DNA of 64,000 bases from Neptunomonas qingdaonensis. GTDB lineage: Bacteria; Pseudomonadota; Gammaproteobacteria; Pseudomonadales; Balneatricaceae. Numbering within the stretch: the first letter of the stretch is position 1; each line of letters begins with the position of its first letter. The stretch covers positions 108,212-172,211 of the forward strand of contig NZ_FOOU01000009.1 in assembly GCF_900113275.1 (NCBI RefSeq), written 5' to 3'. Below, piece by piece: positions 57,443 to 64,000 of this stretch. Below the pieces are notes generated by a model. That model worked only from the letters and a program-made list of their open reading frames with translations, did not search any database and was not told the origin of the DNA. Made by a program: the position numbers and the translations under genes.

Positions 57443-57807
57443 GTAGAGTCATCAGCAAAAACAAGGATCAAAAACACTCTATAAGTGAGGGGGTGGTTCT
57501 GCCTATGTCCGGTTATGGGTTGTGGCAACCTGTTATTTAAAATGACTTTCTACGACCGGTTCACGAACCTGTCCAAACGCTCGATCTGCCTCGACTAAAA
57601 GCCCTTTAGGTCGGAAACGACCCTAACCGGACAAAATCGGTTAGGGAATCAGATCGTAAAGCAGCCCCCACTATGCCCCATAGATAAGGAAATAGGAGTA
57701 AAAGAAGAACAAACGTCCTTCCTTGGCCACTTTACGCTAAGCAATCAAGTACGGATATTTAATTCCGATCAGCCAAGACTACTTAGCGATGCTCGATCTC
57801 CACAACT
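57443..57807. other. Gap with dispersed repeat copy and hairpins
   Basis: Between convergent genes. It contains the dispersed repeat at 57553-57622 (minus orientation) with the hairpin GGTCG-GAAA-CGACC, and directly beyond it CCCTAACCG / CGGTTAGGG at 57621-57646. Nothing else is seen. Confidence 0.7.
57553..57622 (-). repeat. Dispersed repeat, copy 1
   Basis: Minus strand: GGGTCGTTTCCGACCTAAAG, TCGAGGCAGATCGAGCGT, TTGGACAGGTTCGTGAACCG in order. It aligns along its whole length with the copy at 60560-60640. Confidence 0.85.
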
Positions 57808-58812
57808 TTACGGGATGAGTGGTAATGTAGCTCCCCATATACTGGGAGATTTGCCAGGCCCAAGGTCAGCCTGTTCTTTGACATAGTGCTGAATGCTGAC
57901 CATGCGAGGTGGTGATGAGTATGAAAAATAGACATGGCTTGCGTTGGCACTGGGACGACTGTGTTCAAACATCGGGAAGAAGTCGCCGAGCTTAGCTGCT
58001 GTCCCGGTATTCATGTCGCGACGATAAAGACCATCTGCGCAGAAATAGAAGAGGTATTTATCATACCAATTGGGATCGTAGCAACCAGTCAGCCCAGGAT
58101 TTGTTTTTTTCGTGGTTATCTGCGTGATCTTTCCTGTACTCAATTCAATCGTGCCAATTTCCTCTCTGCCGCCCCAACGCCCTACAAAAACAATGTGCTT
58201 AGCATCCCACGACCAGGCAAGTCGGCCATCCTCGTAGCCGTGAATTTGGAAGGAAACTGGTGTCAGGCGTTTCTCTCCGCTGCCATCAGCGTTTATCAGG
58301 AAGACGCCATAATTGATACCTCCCGGGCGCCCGGAAATAAAAGCTAATTTTTCTGCATCTGGGCTCCATGCCGGGAATTGATCAGAGAATGTATTCTTGG
58401 TGAGTTGGATTGGGCCGGCACCATCGACGGCAACTTTAAATATCTCGTAGTTGTTGTTTACGAATTTCGACACCGCAATCCATTTGCCGTCTGGCGACCA
58501 TGAATAATCAGAATGCAAGTCGAATCCTGTAAGCGGGCTGGGATTTTTACCGTCTTCATCTGCCTTCCAGAGCCTCTTCTTATTTGAATTGGATTTTGGT
58601 TCAAGGTATGCAAAATGGGTCTTGTTGCCTGGTATCCATGAGGGGTTTTCACCGAGGCTGGCTAACTGGGTTGCATCTTTGCCGTTTGCGTATGCTTTCC
58701 AAATAGTCTGCTTGTGCTCGTAAATAAGTGTTTTGGAGGTACTACACCCGACCATGAGTATAGCGTTGATAATTAACAGAACGATGGTAAGTCCCGGAGT
58801 CGTATGCTGCAT
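57808..58812 (-). CDS. TolB-like beta-propeller lipoprotein
   Basis: 334 residues from ATG 58812 with GGGAG upstream. Signal peptide with lipobox LMVGC, then TolB/PD40 repeats: SPDGKWIAVSKF, WSPDAEKLAFISGRPGG, WSWDAKHIVFVGRWGG and YDPNWYDKYLFYFCADG. It is probably a secreted or periplasmic lipid-anchored beta-propeller. No tol genes adjoin, so not TolB itself. Its 5' side abuts a dispersed repeat and an attC-like palindrome. Confidence 0.87.
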   Translation of the reverse strand: MQHTTPGLTIVLLIINAILMVGCSTSKTLIYEHKQTIWKAYANGKDATQLASLGENPSWIPGNKTHFAYLEPKSNSNKKRLWKADEDGKNPSPLTGFDLHSDYSWSPDGKWIAVSKFVNNNYEIFKVAVDGAGPIQLTKNTFSDQFPAWSPDAEKLAFISGRPGGINYGVFLINADGSGEKRLTPVSFQIHGYEDGRLAWSWDAKHIVFVGRWGGREEIGTIELSTGKITQITTKKTNPGLTGCYDPNWYDKYLFYFCADGLYRRDMNTGTAAKLGDFFPMFEHSRPSANASHVYFSYSSPPRMVSIQHYVKEQADLGPGKSPSIWGATLPLIP

Positions 58813-58858
58813 ATTGCTTCTCCCTAGTTGTTGCGACCATTCCCGTAGTCCGTCCGAA

Positions 58859-58945
58859 GGTCCGGTACTTGGCACGAGGCCTGCCCGAGCACTTAATTTT
58901 GTTCTGCTCAGAGCCACTTAAGTCGCTCAATTACCAAGCTGACAA
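58859..58945 (-). repeat. Dispersed repeat, copy 2
   Basis: Minus strand: TTGAGCGACTTAAGTGGC, TCTGAGCAGAACA, GCTCGGGCAGGCCTCGTGCC, AAGTACCGGAC. It aligns best with the copy at 63011-63084. Confidence 0.8.
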
Positions 58946-59023
58946 TAACGCTCGGCTCTGCGGCTGGTAACAGTGGAGGCATAGCCCGAGCTTTTACCAG
59001 TCTGGCAGCAGCCGCTTGTTAGC
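58946..59023 (-). repeat. attC-like imperfect palindrome
   Basis: Read on the minus strand it starts GCTAACAAGCGGC and ends GAGCCGAGCGTTA, 78 bp. Internal arms CTGGTAA / TTACCAG and GGCTGCTGCC / GCCGCAGAGCC pair imperfectly. Starting with YAAC and ending in GCGTTA is the form of an integron attC site; no integrase gene is in the window, so the call is tentative. Confidence 0.5.
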
Positions 59024-59337
59024 TTTTAAATTTTGGCGGAAATTAAATCATCAAAATAATAAGGCAAATGAAAACAATATATTTTAGAAACCCAGATTGG
59101 CCATAGCTAATTTCTCCTTCTGCGATACATAGTAATAATCCTTGCATACATGTTCAGTTGATGTCAGAAATCATAGTTACAAGCTTCAGTGTTTCTTGGA
59201 TATCTTAGCGTATTTCTTTCGCTTCAGTTAGTAATATTCAAACAGATGTATTAACGAAACTACTCGCATTGCAGCCTTTATTTCAACGTAATTGAGGAGG
59301 CCTTAATTAAATTTGAGATAGGAAACAATCTCTAACA

Positions 59338-59376
59338 GTCCGGTTCTGGCACCAGCCTACCCAAACGCTTGACGGT
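59338..59376 (-). repeat. Dispersed repeat fragment, copy 3
   Basis: Minus strand CCGTCAAGCGTTTGGGTAGG then CTGGTGCCAGAACCGGACTG, matching the distal half of the repeat. It sits 49 bp before the open frame of the truncated methyltransferase. Confidence 0.75.
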
Positions 59377-59424
59377 AATCACCGCTCAAGCCATCCTGGC
59401 CATTGTTTTGCGCTTTGTACTTGA

Positions 59425-59988
59425 TACACCTTTGTCGAATATAGTTTATGCACCAGCACTGAGGAATTAAGTAAACTGTCCCGGGAACCGATTGAAACCT
59501 TATCCAGAACAGATGCCGACTTTATCTGCGGGTCGACAGTATGCTACCCGGAAGAGGCGATTGGAATTGTTCGTAGCGCCGGGAGATATGGCAAAGCCAT
59601 TGCTATTTCCTTCACTGTCGAGACGGATAGCTGTTTGCCAACAGGGATTTCGTTAAAGGACGCCATTATGGCCGTAGATGAAGCAACCGATGCCGCCGCC
59701 ATTTATTTTATGGTCAACTGCGCCCATCCAGATCACTTCAGTGGAGTGTTGGTTGACGAGCCTTGGCTTCAAAGGGTCAAAGGCTTTGTTGTCAATGCTT
59801 CACGATGTAGCCATGCCGAACTCGACGAAGCGGAAACCCTTGATGACGGTGACCCTGTTGAGCTTGGTGTACAACTAGCGGATTTGCGGCGGAAGTTTCC
59901 ACACATCTCAATTCTAGGCGGCTGTTGTGGAACGGATATGCGGCATATGAAAAACATCGTTGAGCAAGCGCAGAGAGCGGTGTCATAG
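59425..59988 (+). pseudogene. Truncated homocysteine S-methyltransferase
   Basis: An open frame of 187 codons after a TGA at 59422, without a plausible start. It encodes the C-terminal two thirds of a homocysteine/betaine methyltransferase: LSRTDADFICGS, EEAIGIVRSAG, ISFTVETDSCLPTG, the zinc Cys in FMVNCAHPDHF, NASRCSHAELDEAE and the Cys pair in LGGCCGTDMRHM. The N-terminal barrel strands are missing, and a dispersed repeat lies upstream. A short internal TTG-start form would lack essential barrel parts. Confidence 0.88.
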
Positions 59989-60240
59989 TTGTCCGTTTTG
60001 TATATGTACTCTCCCGTTTAGCCAGAAAACCATACCCAGACTAAGACGCGTATGTATATTCGGTTTTATAGTGGGGGGCGACCTCCTAATCCTACATGTA
60101 TACGTACCTTGATCTCTCTTTTAATAATGATAAATTAATGCTTATAAAGTTTACTTGGAACCCAAGTAGGGCGTCAAAGTGATAGTAAGCCCTAGGCTCT
60201 TGCATAATCTGTTATATGGCATGAGGGTGAACACCTGACG

Positions 60241-60452
60241 ATGAATAATTTCGATTGGCATAGCGATACAATCACAGCAGAAACGCCAGTAACGAACACA
60301 TATAAAAACACCCAAAACGTACGCCGGTTTTTAAAGGAAATTTGCGGTTCTGGTTTCACGTTTAATCGAGAATTCATGGCCTGGATAAAGGATGGAAATC
60401 CTAAATTATGGGGGATGTGGCATCAGAATGGCAGCGGCGAGAGCAAAAGTAA
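60241..60452 (+). pseudogene. Frameshifted DUF6434 gene
   Basis: The 0 frame starts MNNFDWHSDTITAETPVTNT and continues YKNTQNVRRFLKEICG, FNREFMAWIKDGNPK, the DUF6434 pattern. It then leaves the family at about 60405 (LWGMWHQNG). The frame shifted by one base instead gives MGDVASEWQRREQK and stop at 60452, which is how DUF6434 proteins end (GKTMGD...EW). A one-base deletion near 60400-60410 explains this. If unrepaired, the 0-frame product is 72 residues (to 60459). Confidence 0.8.
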
Positions 60453-60508
60453 TGGATAGAGTGACGACATCCGAAATGCCACAGAACCAGTGGTTCAAGT
60501 TCGCACGC

Positions 60509-60557
60509 TACGCAAGCCGGACTAGCTGCTGGGTAACTGACCCTTAGTCGGGCGTTA
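60509..60557 (+). repeat. attC-like palindrome
   Basis: Starts TACGCAAGCCGGACTA and ends TTAGTCGGGCGTTA. GCCGGACTA pairs with TAGTCGGGC (one mismatch). Short (49 bp) with a GCGTTA end, as in attC sites; it directly precedes the dispersed repeat. Confidence 0.45.
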
Positions 60558-60559
60558 AT

Positions 60560-60640
60560 TTCAACTTGGAGTCGTTGAGCGACTTAAAGAACATTGACTC
60601 GAGGCAGGTCGAGCGTCTAGGCAGGCTAGTACCAGACCGA
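60560..60640 (+). repeat. Dispersed repeat, copy 4
   Basis: TTGGAGTCGTTGAGCGACTT, GACTCGAGGCAGGTCGAGCG and AGGCAGGCTAGTACCAGACC follow in order. The first part occurs again at 51290-51320 (inverted), the last at 59338-59376. Confidence 0.85.
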
Positions 60641-60726
60641 ACATTCCCCGCGACAAAATTGATTAACGCCTCATCGGGTCCGACTCAATCGGATGATGTT
60701 GGGCTGGCCAACATCTATCAGGAACT

Positions 60727-61122
60727 CTAGCTTTTTTCGATAGACCTAATCGTATTGACTGCCGGAATATCCCAGGCTTCGGTAATTTGGCCATTGACGA
60801 TTCGCCAAACAACGACAGCATCAAACTCCATTGAGCTACCTTCAAGATTCATGCAATTGCAAACTTGAGTGACTACTAGTTCATTACCGGCTGTCCTACT
60901 ATCGATTACTTTCACACGGAAACTACTGTCGCTTCTTTCACTCAGCTTGGAAAAGAAGCTTTTCAACCCGTCAAGACCGCGATAGTCGCCTTCCAACTCA
61001 GGTATATGTCGATTGTAGTAGTGCCAAAAAAAATCGTCAGCCACAAATTTCTTACATGCATCCAGGTCTTGCAGATTGAGATTTTTCAGAAGAGACAAGT
61101 TCGGGTGTATAGCTTCCATCAT
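60727..61122 (-). CDS. NTF2/SnoaL-like protein
   Basis: 131 residues, GAGGAG upstream of ATG 61122. The pattern is that of SnoaL-like/NTF2 folds: LKNLNLQDLDACKKFVADDFFWHYYN, RGLDGLKSFFSKLSER and FDAVVVWRIVNGQITEAWD. The single-domain length fits. Members include cyclases, dehydratases and non-enzymatic forms. It lies 180 bp downstream of the stop of the oxidoreductase gene on the same strand. Confidence 0.82.
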   Translation of the reverse strand: MMEAIHPNLSLLKNLNLQDLDACKKFVADDFFWHYYNRHIPELEGDYRGLDGLKSFFSKLSERSDSSFRVKVIDSRTAGNELVVTQVCNCMNLEGSSMEFDAVVVWRIVNGQITEAWDIPAVNTIRSIEKS

Positions 61123-61303
61123 CGTTTCTCCTCAGGCGCAGCTTGAGTACTATCTGCGATTAGCCTACTAGCGTGCAAAGTATTTTGGTCATCCATTCTC
61201 TCCAAATCATCGTGGCTGCAACACTCCATCTAACATGCACGAGCCCGCAACCAAACTACTTTTATGCGAGTTCATTGAGAGACCAGACGCCTAAGCCATC
61301 ATT

Positions 61304-62869
61304 TTACGTTGGAAAATGTAAAAACACCTTGCGGTCGACATTGGCTGCTGAGAGAACGCCGCCCCACAGCGCACCTGCAATCCCCGGAGAGCATACATCC
61401 TGGCCCGAAAGATAGAGCCCCTTTATCGGCGTCTTCATGCGCAATGCTTCTGAGAATACACGTTTCGGCGAAACATCAAGACCGTAAAATGCCCCTTGAA
61501 AGTGGCCAGTAGTGCTAACAGTGGTGAGCGGTGTTGCCAGCTCGCGATGGACAACGAGTTTAGCAAGCTGCGGAAAATAGTTTTCAAACTGTTCGAACAT
61601 TCTCTGCTCAACAGATTGTTTGAATTCCTGATAGTCAGCGCCTCTTGCGCCAGGTGATTTCATCGCCCAACGTTCGACGCTGGACCAGTCCGTTAGGGTA
61701 AGCACCTCTCCCACATGCTTTTGGCTAGGACCCGGATCATGCGCTGGATCTTTGAGTGATGCAAAGGAAACAAAAAAACCGGGCGGCGCTCCATCCGGCA
61801 CGTCGTCCCAAAGAGTGTCTACAGCGCCGGTAGGGTAGATCCAGTGATTTGATTTGGTGGCGCCTGCGGATTCGATATCGCCTTCAAAACCAAGAAACAA
61901 ACTGAAATGAGCGACATTAGGATTGAGCGCGCGGATTTCTTCTATCCAGTCCTGATGGCAGCAATCATTAGGCAACAGGCTCTCAACCGTTTCTCGAGCG
62001 CCGATATTCGAAATCACAGTGTCAGCTCGTATCGTTTCTCCGTCTTCGGTCGTAACACCTACGACACGCCCGTCTTCCAGCAACAGGGAGGCCACTTTTA
62101 CGCCGGCGCGAGCATCGCCACCGCCAGCTGATATCGTTGGCAAGATGTGTTGCGCAAAGGCGGCCCCGCCACCAACCGGATACCACGCACCGCTTTCAAG
62201 ATAGGAGCCAACTGCCATGGCGTGTAAAGCGAAGCTTGCTGTGCTCGGTCGACCTCCGAAATCACCCCATTGCGAGGTGAGCGCACGAACAAGATCGTCA
62301 TTATCTGTGAGACTACGTGCCACTTCATTGGTTGTTCGGCCACACCACTTGTTAAGTTCGTTGTGCTTCCACCATTTCAAACCGGCGCCGAAGGGGACGG
62401 GTAAGGATCGAACTTGCATCGCTGTCATCAGCGCCTCGCGGCCCTTGCGCATCGCATCCGTCCAACCTTCGATTGCTTCGGTTTCCTCCGGAAAACGCGC
62501 CTTGAAGTCTAACTCCTGCGCCTCATAGGGACGTGAAAGCCGCAAGGGCTCAGAATCTCCGACATGCAGTATGTCGTAAACTGCACCCATGGAAGCAAAC
62601 TCAATGGGCTTTGTGCACAGCCAGTCAAGAAGGTCTTTTTCTGGGTCGCCAGGGGCGAGCCCGCCCAAATAGTGGATCCCAACATCCCATGTGAAGCCCT
62701 CGCGAGAGAAGCTATGTGTCAGGCCGCCGAGTGTGTGGTATTGCTCCAGAAGAAGAACCTTGTGTCCTGTTCTGGATAAAGCCGCTGCCGCCGCCATGCC
62801 GCCCATGCCTGATCCAATGACAATGACATCCCATTCGTTTTGGGATTGATCGCGTTTGATATTGTCCAT
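61304..62869 (-). CDS. RetSat/CrtI-type FAD oxidoreductase
   Basis: 521 residues from ATG 62869 with GAGGG upstream. N-terminal dinucleotide fold VIVIGSGMGGMAAAAALSRTG (about 15-34), LLLEQYHTLGGLTHSF, GIHYLGGL, and C-terminal FAD segment GLYLSGQDVCSPGIAGALWGG. It resembles all-trans-retinol 13,14-reductases and carotenoid isomerase/desaturase relatives. No carotenoid or polyene cluster surrounds it. Its GC content is higher than the neighbours, suggesting transfer. Confidence 0.9.
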   Translation of the reverse strand: MDNIKRDQSQNEWDVIVIGSGMGGMAAAAALSRTGHKVLLLEQYHTLGGLTHSFSREGFTWDVGIHYLGGLAPGDPEKDLLDWLCTKPIEFASMGAVYDILHVGDSEPLRLSRPYEAQELDFKARFPEETEAIEGWTDAMRKGREALMTAMQVRSLPVPFGAGLKWWKHNELNKWCGRTTNEVARSLTDNDDLVRALTSQWGDFGGRPSTASFALHAMAVGSYLESGAWYPVGGGAAFAQHILPTISAGGGDARAGVKVASLLLEDGRVVGVTTEDGETIRADTVISNIGARETVESLLPNDCCHQDWIEEIRALNPNVAHFSLFLGFEGDIESAGATKSNHWIYPTGAVDTLWDDVPDGAPPGFFVSFASLKDPAHDPGPSQKHVGEVLTLTDWSSVERWAMKSPGARGADYQEFKQSVEQRMFEQFENYFPQLAKLVVHRELATPLTTVSTTGHFQGAFYGLDVSPKRVFSEALRMKTPIKGLYLSGQDVCSPGIAGALWGGVLSAANVDRKVFLHFPT

Positions 62870-63010
62870 TCCTTTAACCCTCGCTATCGGCCCGCATGGC
62901 GTTTGCCGATAAAAATAGATGTTAAACGAAGACTGCGCACCCATCATCTACGGCGCAAAAACCGCCAGTACACAATTTTCTAGTAAATCGGGAACTCCCC
63001 ACCGTTTGCT

Positions 63011-63084
63011 TCGGGTCGATTTGCTACTGAAGTGGCACTGAGTTGAACAGACTATGCGCTCGGGCAGACTCGTGCCAGATATGG
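63011..63084 (+). repeat. Dispersed repeat, copy 5
   Basis: TCGGGTCGATTTGCTACTGA, AGTGGCACTGAGTTGAACAG, GCTCGGGCAGACTCGTGCCA in order, matching copy 2. It lies between the oxidoreductase and universal stress genes. Confidence 0.78.
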
Positions 63085-63150
63085 CTGTATGCCGAATCGA
63101 GTCATGGATGACAGCGTCTTACTGTGGGTTATTTCCGCCCGCAATAAGGA

Positions 63151-63585
63151 TCACTTGACCCGCACTGCAAGTACGTCGCAAGTCGCGCTCTGCATAACGC
63201 TGTTGGCCGTTGACCCCAGTATGAACCGTTGAAGGCCGCGGCGGCCATGACTGCCGATCACAATCAGATCGATGTTGTGTTCTTCTGCCAGCCGGTGTAT
63301 TTCGGCATCCGGGTGGCCGACCGCAACAATTTGTTGGTTTGCTTCAACATTGAACTCATTAGCGTAAGTCGTTAAGCGCTCTTTCGCTGCTGTATTCAAT
63401 TCATCCTGAGACTTGTCCAGCTCCATCATATATACGCCGCCATAGGCGGTGCTGACAGGCTCAACAATGTGGACAACCAGCAGTTCTGCGTTATGAACCT
63501 CACGCAGATCAACTGCCGTTGCGAGAACTTGTTTTGCTTCTTCGGAGAGATCAATTGCCACCAGTATTTTGCGATACTTAGCCAT
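63151..63585 (-). CDS. Universal stress protein (UspA family)
   Basis: 144 residues. The first strand KILVAIDLSEEAKQVLATAVDL and the ATP-binding motif GSHGRRGLQRFILGSTANSVM (G-x2-G-x9-G-S/T) are typical of ATP-binding Usp proteins. A cytosolic stress protein. It lies 40 bp downstream of the cytochrome c gene, probably the same transcript. Confidence 0.95.
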   Translation of the reverse strand: MAKYRKILVAIDLSEEAKQVLATAVDLREVHNAELLVVHIVEPVSTAYGGVYMMELDKSQDELNTAAKERLTTYANEFNVEANQQIVAVGHPDAEIHRLAEEHNIDLIVIGSHGRRGLQRFILGSTANSVMQSATCDVLAVRVK

Positions 63586-63626
63586 ACATTGCTCCTTCAG
63601 TTGCTAGTTCACTGATTATCCAGGCA

Positions 63627-64000
63627 TTACTCTTCTTGAATTGTCTGGATATAGTAAACTAACTCCAGAACCCTTCCTCTGATAACCTTTTCAGCTCCCA
63701 TCGGGCCATATTTATCTCCCTCTTCCATTTTGTAACGGCTCCCCCAGACAGGCATCTCTCTGTCTCCATGCCCCGAGACAAGGGTTCTACCATCAATTAC
63801 CTGAAACACACGTTGGAAGGGATAGTTTCCGGAACCCAGGGATGGGTATAAACCATGGTTATTCTTCGCGAGCTGGGTTAAATCCGTGGGTTTTGGTGTA
63901 AGGAATTGAGCTATAGGCCCGTCTCCTTTACCACTAATACCATGACAGGAAGAACAAGAAGCAAGAAACTCATCTGCACCTATCATATGATTTTCTGCAT
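63627..64000 (-). CDS. Partial c-type cytochrome (right edge)
   Basis: The frame stays open past the right edge; the first seen residues are AENHMIGADEFLASCSSCHG, so an internal ATG at 63986 is not the start and a signal peptide must lie outside. It has the haem motif CSSCH and a Met ligand in REMPVWG near 75 residues later, a class I cytochrome c. Probably periplasmic. Followed by the usp gene. Confidence 0.9.
   Translation of the reverse strand, partial: AENHMIGADEFLASCSSCHGISGKGDGPIAQFLTPKPTDLTQLAKNNHGLYPSLGSGNYPFQRVFQVIDGRTLVSGHGDREMPVWGSRYKMEEGDKYGPMGAEKVIRGRVLELVYYIQTIQEE

Larger units (their letters stand above)
58813..59424. other. 612-bp gap with repeats and AT-rich DNA
   Basis: Holds a dispersed repeat copy (58859-58945), an attC-like palindrome (58946-59023), AT-rich sequence without ORFs (59024-59330) and a further repeat fragment (59338-59376). 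Confidence 0.6.

Noticed and set aside
60398..60412. Programmed -1 frameshift in the DUF6434 gene
   Set aside because: No X-XXY-YYZ slippery heptamer in the zero frame and no obvious stimulator; a plain deletion or read error is simpler.
63627..63986. Complete cytochrome c starting at the ATG at 63986
   Set aside because: The frame is open upstream to the window edge and no signal peptide follows the ATG, so the gene is cut by the edge.

Overview
The window looks like a chromosomal segment of a gammaproteobacterium close to the Pseudomonas/Cellvibrio side of the class. Three things point that way: the block lexA-sulA-small ORF-DUF6586-topA, which is the Pseudomonas order; a ThrH, DinG and RNase E whose first residues match pseudomonad starts; and a CysB-type regulator of the gamma kind. 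Exact genus cannot be read from the sequence. Base composition is moderate (mid-to-high 40s % GC by eye), with a visibly more GC-rich patch at about 61.3-62.9 kb.

Region 1-51 kb is a housekeeping core. It begins with a cluster of small stress-type proteins (YqjD-like, CsbD-like, DUF5670) and tRNA-Arg(TCT), then folD facing cysS, a lipoprotein, a methyltransferase and a lipoprotein built from 11-residue repeats. Next come radD, thrH, cysB, a KfrA-like coiled-coil gene coupled to rluC, and divergent rne with a long leader. An RND pump pair, speE, aroC, smr, folE, a patatin gene coupled to a DUF4892 gene, a hydrolase, and gpsA-sixA follow. rhlB and dinG lead to the SOS node (dinG <- three LexA boxes -> lexA-sulA), then DUF6586, topA, rluA-like and topB genes, a diguanylate cyclase, a Cache-HAMP protein, murB, a low-molecular-weight phosphatase, a PhoP/PhoQ-like pair with PepSY and cytochrome b561 genes, and a CBS-domain protein. 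Between the b561 and PepSY genes lies a decayed diheme cytochrome c gene.

Region 51-63 kb is accessory. It holds single genes and one five-gene + strand run (M23 peptidase, membrane protein, Acg-type nitroreductase, DUF6544-like protein, CPBP protease), separated by long non-coding gaps. These gaps contain a dispersed composite repeat (at least five clear copies), in some copies preceded by an attC-like palindrome. Two genes here are broken: an N-terminally truncated homocysteine S-methyltransferase and a frameshifted DUF6434 gene. A TolB-like lipoprotein, an NTF2-like protein and a RetSat/CrtI-type oxidoreductase are also present. The window closes with a universal stress protein and a partial cytochrome c.

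A second recurrent feature is short tandem duplications that begin at stop codons (cysB, aroC, folE, the 85-aa gene next to sulA, the gene downstream of topA) or at a start codon (the response regulator). This suggests a genome-wide tendency to duplicate gene ends.
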